Below, one piece after another: positions 1-12,080 of a stretch of DNA of 64,000 nt. A model generated the notes under the pieces. The model was not told the origin of the DNA. It saw only the letters and a list, made by a program, of their open reading frames with translations, and searched no databases. Source of the DNA: Lathyrus oleraceus (Eukaryota > Streptophyta > Magnoliopsida > Fabales > Fabaceae); assembly GCF_024323335.1 (NCBI RefSeq), contig NC_066581.1, positions 343,916,399 to 343,980,398 of the forward strand, read 5' to 3'. Position 1 is the stretch's first letter; each line of letters opens with the position of its first letter. Both the position numbers and the translations under genes were made by a program.

Positions 1-435
1 CATAAGGCTTAGGTTTCTAATAATGAAAACAAGTATTAGATGTTTGCACAAAGATTTTGGCTTGGGTCAGAGTGGAAAGAAGAAGAAGAAGGGCTAGAGT
101 CCTAAACATGTAAGAGGTAAGGAATAAGAAACAAAACCACAATGGAGTTCCTCTCTTGAGATCATAATGATGATCCAAGTAGCTCCTATCCTTTGGAATA
201 AGCAATCACATAAGCACGAACTCAAGCAATCATCAGTCAAATGAACTCTTGGAAAGACTCCTCAATGTATCTTGGATCTCTCTCTCTTAGAGGCTCATGG
301 TAATGGCTCCTCAAGTTTGAATCAAGATGAAATCCCTAGCACAAGAACACAAACATCAAAAGGTTCTATTTACAAATCAAAGAATGGACAAGAGAGAGTT
401 TAGAATATGGTCCTTTCAATGTTCATCTTCAAGCT

Positions 436-519
436 TTAAGCATTCTAAAGGTATGAGGCCTAGTTGCTCTTTGACATTTAAGCATTCTAAAGGCATGAGG
501 CCTAGTTGCTCTTCAAACT
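436..519 (-). repeat. 42-bp tandem duplication in LTR
   Basis: Two adjacent 42-bp copies start at TTAAGCATTCTAAAGG (436 and 478) and differ by about one base. The same duplication occurs at 20667-20750 and, inverted, in each of the first three 1.1-kb copies of the element B LTR. It therefore predates the split of these LTRs. No function is visible. Confidence 0.85.
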
Positions 520-2043
520 CCATTAGCTTAGGTAAAGTCCTAAGATCTAAGTCCATTTTGTCCAATTCTTTGCATTTGGTAAACAACAATCAAAACAAAA
601 CACAAGCACAAAAGTATATACACAATTATGTGCTCAAGTGAGCAAAAGGCAAATGGTATTAACATAAACATGTGCTCAAGTGAGCAAAGGGAAAAGCAAA
701 TGGATAATATGTGAAAGAATAATAAATTGCATTAAAAGTAAAGAGTAAAAAAGTAAATGTTAATTGTTAATGGTTAGTGTTAGTAGTTAGTGTGCCATAA
801 GGCAAATTTAGCGCTATGTTAAGCAATCGTAATTGAACTTATGTAGAAGTCACAACTATCTGAGGCCGGTCAATAATAATGTAGGCAACAACACAAGTTA
901 GAAGTCTTGATTAGTGAACCAAGTTCCAACAACTTGCCATGCCAAAAAGAAGAAGAGAATTGATCTTGTATTGGTTTAAGTCTTTTGCATAATTTAGGAA
1001 ACAACCTATCCTTAATGCAAAGCCATTCACTTGATCAATTGATCAAGATGAATTAGATTTGAATCAAGGAAGGTTAAGTCTCCCTAATCAATGCTAACTT
1101 ATCAACCTTCAACTCATTGATCAAAAAAGAAAAAGAAGAAGAAGAAGAAAGAGATGAATAATAGAAAAGGAAAAAGGAAAGAATAAAGTGCATAAGGTGA
1201 AATAAAATGTACCAATCCATGTGTGTTAAGCAAATGAAATTGAGAGTCAAAGTCAAACAATGAGAAATCAGAAATGAGATGAAGATTGGAGGTCAAACAA
1301 TAAGCAAAATATTTTTGGTATTTTTAATATTAAAATAAACTTGAATTAAAAATAAAAGAAAGGTCAAACTTCAAAATCACTTCAAATCAACCTTGAAAGG
1401 TCCAAGTGATTTATACTGAGTTCAATAAGGTCAAACAAAGTTTGACAAAAAATTTCAGCATTTTTAAAAGTCAGAAACTATTTTTAATCAATTAAAAATG
1501 AATAAAAATAACCTAATTGAACTAAAATCTCAAATAAATCCCAAATCTATTAAAAAATTGATGAGAATATTTTTCATAGATTCATCATCATTCAAATAGG
1601 TTAGGAAAATATTTTTTTGTATTTTTTGAATATCAAAAACTATTTAAAATAAATTAAAAATAACAAGAAAAGAGAAAATTCACAAAAAATATCAAATGAC
1701 AAAATAAAAAATATTAAAAATCAAAATTAGAAACTAGAATTTATTTGGAGAAGAATGCAATTGGTCCCATATTTTTTGGAATTAAAATGAAGAAGATATG
1801 AATTTTTAAAAATAGTGGAAATAAAAGAAATTAAAACAGAAATTAGAAAATAAGAAAAATCAGGAAGCGTTAGATGTGGTTTCATTAATTGACGTGGCGC
1901 ATCTAATGGTCCAGAGGCGCGCGCTCACCATGAGTCCAAGTCAACAGCACCACACACAACATTATAACAAGTCATAACAATGGAAGGCCATGATTCAATC
2001 TGGAAATCATCATCAACGACCTAGATTCAAACTGGAAAGATGG

Positions 2044-2063
2044 ACGGTGGTGTACACCACCGT
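2044..2063. other. Perfect 20-bp palindrome P2 in LTR leader
   Basis: ACGGTGGTGTACACCACCGT is self-complementary over all 20 bases. It lies about 560 nt downstream of the LTR TATA box in element orientation, so it should be transcribed. The equivalent site in element B (42945-42966) has a different sequence but is again an inverted repeat. It could fold as an RNA hairpin or mediate RNA-RNA pairing; that role is inferred. Confidence 0.8.
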
Positions 2064-2150
2064 GTTCTCCGGCGAGCTCCGACGAGCTCCAGAAATTGCA
2101 GGTTTCAAAAACTTAACCAAAATACACTATCCATACATTATTGGAAAGCT

Positions 2151-2170
2151 GGGATGATGTACATCATCCC
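2151..2170. other. Perfect 20-bp palindrome P1 in LTR leader
   Basis: GGGATGATGTACATCATCCC is a perfect palindrome. Its far end is 450 nt downstream of the TATA box and 107 nt upstream of palindrome P2. Element B has GGGGTGATGTACATCACCCC at the matching place, with paired changes that keep the symmetry. Confidence 0.82.
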
Positions 2171-2610
2171 TGTACCACTCAATTCCACTCTAGATCTCTA
2201 TATTGAGAGAAATTAGAGATGAAAATTTTGTGGTGTTCAAGTGAACTTCATGGATTTCAACAATTAAGTACTCAAAACAATTGCCTCTATAAAGAGGACT
2301 TCAGCCAACACAATATCCAAGCAAATAGATCAATAAATGGTGAGTTTCGAAGAAAAAACCAGTTGAAGAACAACCTTGGATTCTGGAGATTTGAGCTTGC
2401 TTTCTTGCTTCCTTTGACCAAACAGAAGAACAATGGAGTGTGAGAGAGAGGTCTAGGAACTTTAGATCTAAAAATTCAACCTGATTTAGTTGAATTTCAG
2501 ATCTGAGAAATTGAAGAAAATTGGAATAGTTCCTTTAGGTGTGGCTCGGTTTTCAGTTCAGCAGCATTTCAGGTTGATTCATGGATGAAATTTGAATGGA
2601 GTGAGGCTCT

Positions 2611-2620
2611 TATTTATAGA
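2611..2620 (-). promoter_or_regulatory. TATA box of element A 3' LTR
   Basis: TCTATAAATA on the minus strand lies about 1.5 kb from the LTR start. Matching TATA boxes sit at the same LTR position in the other LTRs (22763-22772, 42390-42398, 63051-63059). Transcription would start about 30 nt further on, near 2580-2590, marking the U3/R border. This is inferred from the motif and its conserved position. Confidence 0.7.
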
Positions 2621-4134
2621 TGGAAAGGCAAGGTAAGTGTGATCAAAGCCGTGTGCATGGAATTGGATATTCATTGCATGGGCTTGCATGATCATTCAAA
2701 AGGCCCAAATTCAATGACAAATGTACTCTGAAGCATAATTGAGCTAAAATGGTCGTGGAATTGGCAATGCACAAGCTTGTATAATGAGTTTCAACATGTT
2801 ATGCATAATCATGCCTAAAACTTCTCCTCTTCGAAAATGCCATTTGCCAAATCCAAACATGAGCATGTGAGTAATGGTTGGAAAGGTTTTGATGTAAGGA
2901 ACAATTGTTATGTTGGGCACAAATCCATTTGAAGTGTGGAAATTTGTGAAATTGGAGTTTAAAGTGCAAGGTGCAAAACATGTAAAGGCAAAGTTTCTAA
3001 ATTTGGCCAATGTTCAAGCCCCTCTGTTTTGATGATGCAAACTTCAAATGAAAAATCCTCCAACATCAAAGTTGTATATCTTTTCAAGACAATCAAAATG
3101 GACTTAAATGTTGCATCATTTGGATTTTTGATGAAAGAGTTATGGGCACTTGAATTTGGACTTTTTGGCCTTTCAATGCATTTGGTCCAAAGTGACCTAT
3201 AATGTCTTGCATTATCACATGTATTTCCTTTGAGATTTTGAAATTTTGTTCAAAATAACATTTTAAGTAGACATCTTAAGCTTTCCAATGCATTTTATCC
3301 CACCTCAAAATCATAAAAAATGAATGAGTTATGTCCTTAGGAAGTTGACCCAAAATTAGGGTTTTAGTCAAAATGACCTATAATGTCTTGGAATGGGAGA
3401 TGACCTTCCATGATTCAAATAAATTTTTGATGAACATAAAAATTGTTTATATTGTCCTTAAGAATATTTTTGCTTTAGGGATCATATCCATTAGACCAAC
3501 ACATAAAACGTTAGGTCTCAGTGCATTTCAAAATAATAAGATGAATTGACTGATTAACTTCTCAAGTCCATGACTCATATCTTGATGAATTGATGATTGA
3601 GGACACTCAAATAAGTTCAAATATGAATGAAATGATGAGTTAAAGAAATTCCCTTGATTGTATTTGATCATGGGCTGAGGTTGCTTCAAGAGCAAGGCAT
3701 TGTGGTGCACATATGAATTAGGGTTTCTTTGGGGAACAAACCTCAAACCCTTTGACTTGCTTTGATCAAAATGATGAATTCAGATGCCAGGGAAGCACAT
3801 TTGATGGAGGGGAGCTTTGGGAACTATTATGATGCTTGCTTTCATCTTCTCTTGGCCATACCTTTGTACTTATGATCTCCTAGAGGCTTTTCACCTTGTG
3901 ATTGCTCAAGCTACAAACAAAAGATGTTAGTGACATATTTTTGTGCTTTTGGTTAGTAAACAAAATAAGAAAAGCAAATGATATACAATTCAAGCATGCT
4001 AGGTGATCTCAAACCACTCACAAGAGGTCCTACCCAAAGGTAAAGGGAACCAAGATGCTTATGATCCTTGAGGCTTTGCAAATGCAATGTAATGATGCCA
4101 TGAGGGCTCTTAGGGTCAAAATTGGGGTCTTACA

Positions 4135-4147
4135 GATGCCCCTATTT
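4135..4147 (-). promoter_or_regulatory. Polypurine tract of element A
   Basis: AAATAGGGGCATC on the minus strand directly precedes the TGTAAG start of the 3' LTR. The AGGGG core is the expected plus-strand primer for reverse transcription. Element B has a diverged version with no G run at the same place (61521-61534). Confidence 0.75.
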
Positions 4148-6722
4148 AAGGTCATTCTAGCCGGAGGAGTGAAGGTTAAAATCTTCGTTTCGACGAGGTA
4201 GAATGGGCTTAAATAATAACAAAGAGACAAATTTTGGTCCCTAAGAGACCTCATGATGCAGATATATGCATGCAAATGGTAAAACTCTGTGGGGATATGC
4301 GTCCACAATGGCAAAGACCAGGAGGAAATCGACAATTCCTTATGAATAATTCATTCTATGGGGCAGAGACTCTACCGGGGAGTAAAGGGATGAAAACGCA
4401 TGAGCAGGTCAGACTTGAAACTTGCTGAGAGACACGGAGAGAATTCATGAAATAAATCAATGGAAAGACTCGAGCTGACTCGAAGATGCACGTATTGGGG
4501 AATATGCCAATACAGCAAAGTTATCCGTAACAGATACCTTAGATAAAAATCCGGACTCAGGTGGGGATGTCCACTAAGGACTCAGTTGAGGAAAAAACAA
4601 ATGAGGTATTACCGGTTACTGGGTAATAAGCTCAAAAAGAGATCATGTGATCCCACCGGCATCAGGGTGAGGGAAAAACATGCTCCGGGAGAATGAATAT
4701 CTAAGACCGGTATAAGGGTGAGAGATATCAAACATCCAAAACGTCTGAGGAAGACCTAAAAGGTATATTTCGACTCAGGGATTCTGACTCCACAGGGGAC
4801 AAAAAGTCATAATAGGGAGCAAAAGGAGGGAACACCAGGGATGTCGGTTATTGGGCATATAATAGGTGACCAACTAAAACGTGAATTGGGGAATATTCCC
4901 AAGACACTCATCATCCAAAAGAGGGCTAAAAGCAAACTCGATAATGGGATGGACATTCGATTCCCAAAAAGGGATACGAATCTTACTCAACTGGGGAAGA
5001 ACAAAAGGCTTCGACCAAAGAGTGCATGAGATATATTATCTATTACCGTCAGAACGTAGATAATATACTCGCATGGAAGATTATCCACAACTGGCTACTG
5101 GGTTAATAAAGGATAAATCGACCGAGAGAGAAAGGCATCGGGATACCGAAACTAGGTATATAATGATGACCATTCAAGGGGAGCAACAAACATTACCGGC
5201 AATCGGTATATGAAAGATGACTTGCTGGGGATAAACTGCCTAATCGGAGCAATTATCCAAAAGAATGAGGGAATATCAACACCGAATATTGGATAATGAT
5301 AACCGTCAATGAGGGGATTACATGTACTGGATACTGGATAGAAAACCACTGAAGAGTAACCGTCATCGATTAGGATGAACAAAAGGTTAACTCTGCAGGG
5401 GGATGAAATAGGGTTTAACACTACCAGTATAAAGGTAGAAAACCACAGACTCCGCCGGGGATAAGATGAATGATTACTAATTACTGAGCAATTATTCATT
5501 TATACCACAGTGAAGCGCAGAAAATATTCACAAAAGGCCAATCTAGGATCAACCTAAAGAGGCAAGCTGAATCAAAACTCGTCCCAATGAGGATATAACT
5601 CAATAGGGAAACCCCTCCCAATATATGTTGGGAAGGAACAAAAACAACCATCATCCACGAGGATATAACTCGGTGGGGAATATGGAAGGAGAGATAATCA
5701 TTTTCTGCTTAAGGGGCTGACTCTACATGGGGAGATCAGACACCGACATCTGCTTGGGACATGTATTACCCACTAGCAGGGGATAACAAACAAAGATATA
5801 TGGCAAAGAATGCAATCATGAATATCTGAATGTTTGAAAACTATATGCACGCATGCATGGTTTATGTATGATGAATGCTGACAAACAGACATTTCTAACA
5901 CAAACAGCTCCAAAGGATAAGTACACAAACATCCGGTACTACATCTCAAGAGAGAAAGCCAGGTTCACCGGAAAGTATCCAATCTGATGAGGGTAAGTGA
6001 TGCAGGGGAATGAACATCAGTCATTCTAGCTGGGGGCAGGAGTTATTGCACAGATAAAATCCGCCGCATAAGCAACTCTATTGGGGAACCAATTCGAGGA
6101 GGTGGGGGAATCTGTGGGGAACAAACACCAAATACCGTACCACCAAAGGTCACATCTGCTGAGGGGGAAAGAAGGATGAATGTCTTACCACACACTCTGC
6201 TTGGTAGAAAAACCACAAAAGGACCCGGTAGGAAGGGGATACAAACATGCCAGGAATATGAACAACAGTCTTACCCGGTTGGGGATCATACCATCCTTGG
6301 GAGAGCACTGAAGATCTCTTAAGTATCCTTATGTCATTGTGAACGTTCATTTTGTTTAAAAACAAATTTATGAAAAATTCGATTATTTAAAACAATGATA
6401 CTTTTTTTTCAATGAAAACATGCAAAACCTTTGTTGGATAGAAATAAATAAGAGTGAAAATAATTGGATAAAGGCTCAAATTTATTTGATGGGTTGGTAG
6501 TTTGCGAATGGCAAGACTCCATAGATCTTTACAAATTGGAAATTGGTGATATATATTGGAAAAGGGCTACATTGAACATAATGACCATTTCTCCACCAAT
6601 TCTGAATCCGATGTATTTGAAGCTTTGGTTGATGACGAATGAGCAAGAATCTCTGACGGATGACAACTGTAGAACAAAGTCTTGCCAAGGTGCAGTTACT
6701 TGCCAAATCCCTAATTTTTGCC

Positions 6723-6869
6723 TAGATTGCCCCAGGATGAGGTACTCAATCTATCGGGATACATATTTTTTTTTATGTCTCTAACTTTTGCCTGGATCGC
6801 CCTTTCGGGTTTTCAATCCATCGAGACGCTCATTTTTGCCTAAGCCGCCCTTTCGGATTTTCAACTTAG
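6723..6869 (-). repeat. Three consecutive stem-loop repeats after pol stop (element A)
   Basis: Three degenerate ~50-60-nt repeats follow the pol stop in element orientation. Each has an outer stem closed by different bases: CTAAG/CTTAG (6840-6869), TGGAT/ATCCA (6793-6820) and TAGATT/AATCTA (6723-6753). The second encloses an inner CCC-GAAA-GGG hairpin and the first a shorter CC-GAAA-GG version. Each repeat is followed by AGGCAAAA. Stem sequences differ between repeats but stay complementary, which suggests a folded RNA. Element B keeps all three at 58702-58854. Confidence 0.75.
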
Positions 6870-6889
6870 CGAGCTATTTTGTTTTCATT

Positions 6890-8169
6890 TTAGGCGAAGT
6901 ATTTCTTGACTGCATCTGAATTCACAGGACGAGTGAAATCCTCCCCATCCATAGTTGTAAGTATCAAAGCACCGCCTGAAAAGGCTCTTTTAACAACATA
7001 TGGACCTTCATAGTTTGGAGTCCACTTGCCCCTGGAATCGGGCGCGAAAGACAAGACTTTCTTCAGCACAAGGTCACCCTCTCGGAAAACACGAGGCTTG
7101 ACCTTCTTGTCAAAAGCTTTCTTCATCCTTTGCTGATATAATTGACCATGGCACATGGCAATCAATCTCTTTTCTTCTATCAAATTCAGCTGGTCATAAC
7201 GACTTTGAACCCATTCAGCATCAATCAACTTGGCTTCTATCAAGACTCTCATTGATGGGATCTCCACCTCTACTGGGAGTACAACCTCCATACCATAAAC
7301 AAGAGAGAAGGGGTTGCCCCTGTTGAAGTGCGGACAGATGTACGAAATCTGTGTAAAGCAAATGGCAGCATCTCATGCCAATCTTTATACGTGACAACCA
7401 TCTTCTGGATAATCTTCTTGAAATTCTTATTAGCAGCTTCAACAGCCCCATTCATCTTGGGTCTGTAAGGGGATGAATTATGATGCGCAATCTTGAACTC
7501 ACTACACAACTCTTTCATCATCTTGATTCTTGATAAACTTAACGACCACCTTCCTGGTCACATTAGCATATGATGCCGCTTCAACCCACTTGGTGAAGTA
7601 ATCAATTGCTACGAGAATAAATCTGTGTCCATTGGACGCTCTTGGCTCTATCATGCCAATCATGTCGATTCCCCACATGGAGAAGGGCCATGGCGATGAA
7701 ATTATATTCAGAAGTGTCGGGGGAATATGAATCTTATCCGCATAAATCTGACACTTATGGCATTTCTTTACGTATTTGCAGCAGTCAGACTCCATTGTCA
7801 GGCAATAGTAGCCTGCTCTCAACATCTTTCTGGCCATGGCATGTCCATTGGAATGAGTACCAAATGAACCCTCATGGACCTCAGTCATTAATAGGTCTGC
7901 TTCGTGTCTATCCACGCATCTGAGTAGCACCATGTCAAAATTTCTCTTGTAAAGCACATCACCATTGAGGTAGAAACTTCCTGATAATCTCCTCAGAGTT
8001 TTCCTATCCTTCACAGATGCCCCAGGCGGGTAAGACTGGTTCTGAAGGAAACACTTGATATCATAATAGCATGGCTTATCATCCTTCACTTCCTCTACTG
8101 CAAATACATGGGCTGGTTTATCCAAGCGCATCATAGTGATATTGGGGACTTCATTCCAATATTTCGCCA
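6890..8169 (-). pseudogene. Integrase domain of element A, broken
   Basis: This is the C-terminal part of Pol, which would join element cDNA to host DNA. The N-terminal zinc-binding region is visible (HEGSFGTHSNGH, then CCKYVKKCHKC). The core starts with WGIDMIG, which carries the first catalytic Asp, and continues through DYFTKWVEAASYA. A 65-nt deletion at about 7526 relative to element B, flanked by CAA microhomology, removes the segment with the second catalytic Asp (TDNGSN) and shifts the frame. The catalytic Glu region (KMNGAVEAANKN) survives in another frame. A further 1-nt loss near 7305 shifts the frame again before the C-terminal tail, which ends KKYFA at 6893. The integrase would be inactive. 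No chromodomain is visible. Confidence 0.9.
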
Positions 8170-8736
8170 CAATCATCGAAGCAAGCGTAGCAAGAGCATC
8201 TGCCATCCGATTCTCATCTCGAGGAATATGATGGAAGTCCACCTCAGTGAAGAAAGTTGAAATCCTCCTCGCATAATCCCTATATGGAATGAGGCCGGGC
8301 TGATTCGTCTCTCATTCACCCTTAATCTGATTAACAACGAGGGCCGAATCACCATATACATAAAGATACTTGATCCTAAGATCAATGCACTCCTCCAATC
8401 CCATAATGCAGGCCTCATATTCAGCCATATTATTCATGCATTTGAAAGTTAGCCTTGCTGTAAAAGGAATGTGTGTGCCCTGAGGAGTAATAATCGCTGC
8501 CCCAATACCATTTCCATATTGATTTACAGCGCCATCAAACACCATACTCCAACGGGAACCAGGCTCTGGCCCTTCATCGAGCGTAGGCTCATTGCAGTCT
8601 TTCATTTTCAAATACAAAATCTCCTCATCTGGGAAGTCATACTGAACTGACTGATAATCCTCAATCGGCTGATGTGCCAAGTGGTCAGCCAAAATACTAC
8701 CTTTAATAGCCTTCTGAGCTCGATACTCAATATCCT
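8170..8736 (-). pseudogene. Second (archaeal-type) RNase H domain of element A
   Basis: A second RNase H fold lies between the gypsy-type RNase H and integrase, as known for Tat/Ogre elements that gained an archaeal-type RNase H. Visible active-site blocks are WSMVFDGAVN (Asp), MAEYEACIMG (Glu), VYGDSALVV (Asp) and NRMADALATLA (Asp). The frame continues from the upstream domain. A TAT-to-TAG stop is at 8735-8737, just before it, and a TGG-to-TGA stop at 8312-8314 lies inside it; element B reads TAT and TGG at these codons. It would degrade the RNA strand of the RNA-DNA hybrid and probably help form primers. Confidence 0.85.
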
Positions 8737-9280
8737 ACTCAGATAACAACATCTGCCAACGGGCAATCCTCCCTGTTAAAGCAGGCTTCTCGAAGTTATA
8801 CTTGATTGGATCCATTATGGATATCAACCAAGTCGTATGATTTAACATATACTGGCGTAGGCGCTTAGCAGCCCAAGCCAAAGCACAACATGTTTTCTCA
8901 AGGATTGGGTATCGAGACCCACAATCAGTGAACTTCTTGCTCAAGTAGTAAATAGAATATTCTTTCTTTCCTAATTCGTCTTGCTGACCAAGGACACAAC
9001 CCATTGAGTCTTTAAGAACAGTTAGATACATAATCAATGGTCTTTCTTCCACGGCCGGAGACAGGATCGGAGGCTCAGACAAATACTCTTTAATACTGTC
9101 GAAAGCTTTCTGGCAATCCTCGGTCCAATCATGGGACTGATCTTTCCGGAGGAGCTTGAATATCGACGCACATGTGGTAGTCATGTGGGATATGAATCTG
9201 GAAATATAATTCAAGCGGCCAAGAAAACCTCGGACTTGCTTCTCAGTTTTGGGCGCAAGCATCTCTTGTATTGCTTTGAC
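8737..9280 (-). pseudogene. Gypsy-type RNase H / connection domain of element A
   Basis: This follows reverse transcriptase in the same frame after a TAG stop at 9281-9283 (AAG in element B). It holds the Ty3/gypsy linker (GFLGRLNYISRFISHM) and a degenerate RNase H of the gypsy type: LIMYLTVLKDSMGCVLGQ, then YYLSKKFTDCGSRY and EKTCCALAWAAKRLRQYM. In the VLKDSMG block the usual catalytic Asp context is altered, which fits loss of activity in the original domain after the second RNase H was acquired. It ends at the TAG stop at 8735-8737. Confidence 0.85.
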
Positions 9281-10283
9281 CTATGCAGGATCAACCTCAA
9301 TACCTCTTTCACTGATGATAAAGCCCAATAACTTGCCGGAACGGACTCCAAATGTACACTTGTTGGGATTTAGACGGAGCTTATACTTTCTCAAACGCTG
9401 AAAAAACTTCAACAAGTGCTCTACATGCTCAACTTCCGTTCTTGATTTAGCGATCATATCGTCAACATATACCTCGATCTCCTTGTGCATCAAATCATGA
9501 AACAAGGTGGTCATAGCTCGTTGATACGTGGCTCCGGCGTTCTTCAAACCGAAGGGCATCACTCGATAATAGAATGTTCCCCAAGGTGTGATGAATGTTG
9601 TCTTCTCCATATCCTCGGGTGCCATCTTAATCTGATTATATCTGGAAAATCCATCCATAAATGAGAAGACATTGAATTTAGCTGTATTATCTACCAACAT
9701 ATCAATGTGTGGTAGAGGGAAATCATCTTTCGGACTAGCTTTATTCAAGTCTCTATAGTCCACACACATCCGGACTTTTTCGTCTTTCTTAGGCAAGGGC
9801 ACAATATTGGCCACCCATTGAGGATATGTAGAAGTCACCAGAAACCCCGCATCAATTTGCTTTTGAACTTCCTCTTTGATCTTTACTACCATATCAGGAT
9901 GAGTTCTTCTGAGCTTCTGCTTCACAGGCACGCACTCAGGCTTCAAAGGTAAGAAATGTTGCACAATATTTGTATCTAGACCAGGCATGTCTTCATATGA
10001 CCAGGCAAAGACATCAAGATATTCTCGTAGCAATTTAATCAACCCCTTCTTAACAGATTCTTCCAGGAGTGCCCCAATCTTCACTTCTCGCACACAATCT
10101 TCAGACCCCAAGTTGACTGTTTCCAGATTCTCAAGATGTGGCTGAATGATCTTCTCTTCCTGCTCAAGTAGACGAGTAATTTCGTCAGGAATCTCTTCAA
10201 CATCATCTTCTTCCGCTTCAAATAGAGGGAATTCAAAGTTGGGAGATGGTGTTGGGTCATTATGTTCAATGGGTTTGATCAAC
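9281..10283 (-). CDS. Reverse transcriptase domain of element A (second exon start)
   Basis: This copies element RNA into DNA. The segment opens directly after the intron acceptor; the first bases complete the AAG codon left by the protease exon, so no start codon is needed. It is open for about 333 residues. Recognisable blocks are YPQWVANIVPLPKKD, RMCVDYRDLNKASPKDDFPLP, FMDGFSRYNQIKM (first catalytic Asp), TPWGTFYYRVMPFGLKNAGA and EVYVDDMIAKS with the YVDD motif at 9458-9469. The active-site residues look intact, unlike element B. The frame stops at TAG 9281-9283, where B reads AAG. Confidence 0.93.
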
Positions 10284-10545
10284 CTGCATAATGATTTTGG
10301 ATATGAAAGCTTTAGAATTCAAACAAGGCAAATCATTATGCAGATGAAAAGATTGATTTTATTCTTATTTTTGAGGTTTTATGTGATCACCAATTTCATG
10401 CAAAAACGAAAAGGGAAAATAATTGGAAAAACAAACATTTAACATGAATTTATTGAATGAAAACATCATTGTATTTATGCGCCAACAATGTCATCACTCC
10501 TCCTTTTGGCATGGGAGAAGAGTCTTTAAACACAACGAACATTAC
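10284..10545 (-). other. Ogre-type intron between protease and reverse transcriptase (element A)
   Basis: The protease frame meets a stop within GTAATG, a good 5' splice site, at 10545. The acceptor ATGCAG ends at 10284. Removing 262 nt joins AA to G and restores one frame into reverse transcriptase. Element B has the same junctions (54956-55220). An intron at this place is established for Ogre elements; splicing of this copy is inferred. Confidence 0.85.
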
Positions 10546-12077
10546 TTTGACTTATGGATAACTGTTGGAATATCCACAGCGACCCAATTATTGCAGATCC
10601 CCCCAGGGATGACGAAGTTGCCAGAATCCTCTTCGTCCTCTTCCAAGATGGCAGTGGCTTCCTCGTCTTGATTGGTGTGGATGAAACCTCCACTCTTGAA
10701 TAGCCCTTGCGTGTTAGAAACCCCAGATGAATAACCTATGCCAGCCCGGGACTTGTTGTCTTCTAGCTCAATCATTTTCCCTAATCCAGCGGTTGCACCA
10801 CACTCAATGGCCAACTTTGCATCTTTGTAGGAAGCAAATGAAAGAGTTCTCTTCTCAATAGGTTCAGCAATAGATAAAGCTTGGAAAGGAGTTCCAACTT
10901 CATCCTCAGCATCTATATATGAGAAGAAAGACAAATGGCTAACCAGGAGAGCCTTTTCTCCCCCTACCACCACCAGCTTCCTATTCTTCACAAATTTCAG
11001 TTTCTGGTGTAGGGTGGATGTCACGGCGCCTGCCTCGTGAATCCATGGTCTGCCTAGGAGACAACTATACGATGGGTGAATATCCATAACCTGGAAGGTA
11101 ATCTGGAAATCACTTGGTCCGATTTTGACTGGGAGATCAACCTCACCAATCACAGTTTTGCGAGACCCATCGAAAGCCTTCACAACTAATCCACTCTGCC
11201 TCATGGGAGGCCCTTGATATGATAGCTTCGTAAGAGTGGTTTTTGGCAATACATTCAATGATGACCTAGTGTCCACCAGTACATTGGACATGGCGTCGTC
11301 TTTGCAACCCATATATATATGCAATGCCAAGTTGTGGTCTCTTCCCTCCTCGGGGAGATTAGAGTCACAAAAACTCAAGTTGTTACAAGCAGTAATATTT
11401 GCAACAATGCTATCGAATTGTTCTATCGTGACATCGTGATCCACATATGCCACATCCAACACCTTCTGCAGAGCCTCTCGGTGTGGTTCTGAATTCAAAA
11501 GCAATGATAACACAGATATTTTGGATGGCGTTTGTAGAAGCTGGTCTACAACGTTGTACTCGCTTCTCTTGATGAGCCTCAACATCTCATCACAGTCTTC
11601 TTTCGTGCTGCCACTCGGGCCAGCAGAAGCAGGAGTTCTCAACGTAGAGGAGGGCTTAACAGCAAGTGTCGGATTCGGGGCGCTCACAGCATTCCCAATC
11701 GGGCGTTCAACAGAATCAGCATCAACACTTCCTCGAGCGTCAGCTTGAGGCTTTGGGGGTGCTGAAAATACACGACCACTACGGGTCAAACCGCTAACGT
11801 CAACAATATTTACAACAGATGAAGAAGGCAAGGACACCTCTTTCCCATTTTCCACTGCTAGAGCATTGTAGCGATAGGGGACCTCCTTTTCAGAAGAGTA
11901 TGGTACTGGTCCGGCCGGTTTAATGATGAGAGCAGGAGAAGCCTTCTGCTTGCTACCATCATACTTGATGACAACAGGCTCGGGTATCCGGAACACCGGG
12001 GAAATCACATTGACCTCATCAACATCTTCGTCAACATTTTTGTTTTGAAGGATCTCAATAACTCCTTCATCCAGCAT
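10546..12077 (-). CDS. Protease region of element A
   Basis: This open frame of about 510 residues begins at the ATG six bases after the gag TAA stop (MLDEGVIEILQ). Its first 200 residues form a low-complexity linker rich in Pro, Ser and Ala. A retroviral-type aspartic protease follows, from about IYMGCKDD. The active site reads LVDTRSSLNVLP: the invariant Gly of D-T/S-G is Arg (AGG, 11265-11267), where element B has Gly. The protease should therefore be inactive. The conserved block SYSCLLGRPWIHEAGAV follows. The frame ends at the intron donor, with the nominal stop at 10542-10544 inside the intron. Confidence 0.88.
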
Positions 12078-12080
12078 TTC

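Larger units (their letters stand above)
1..4134 (-). repeat. 3' LTR of element A (partial)
   Basis: The inner boundary is the TGTAAGACCCC terminus at 4134, read on the minus strand and next to the polypurine tract. The sequence matches the LTR segment at about 20231-24284 over its whole visible length. Differences include a ~76-bp stretch near 1769-1845 that is missing from the right-hand copy. It contains a TATA box, two 20-bp palindromes, a GAA microsatellite near 1130-1150 and a 42-bp tandem duplication. Short ORFs in it (for example 17-205 and 327-641) are LTR sequence and not treated as genes. The rest of this LTR lies left of the window. Confidence 0.92.
4135..6889 (-). other. 3' untranslated region of element A
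   Basis: This ~2.75-kb stretch lies between the integrase stop and the 3' LTR and holds no credible gene. It consists of diverged short repeats built on ACCGGT-type motifs and on phrases such as GGGTGAGAGATAT. The matching region of element B (58681-61534) shares the order of motifs. Long hypervariable 3' UTRs with tandem repeats are known for Ogre elements. Short open frames here are not conserved between A and B. Confidence 0.8.

Noticed and set aside
17..205. 62-codon frame with a signal-peptide-like hydrophobic stretch, repeated in all LTRs
   Set aside because: It lies within LTR sequence on the element strand, is carried along in every tandem LTR copy, and has no conserved promoter or codon-level signal beyond LTR identity.
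327..641. 104-codon frame with an internal 14-residue duplication, found in several LTR copies
   Set aside because: It is antisense to the element, and the duplication is just the 42-bp DNA repeat. Near identity reflects recent LTR copying, not protein constraint.
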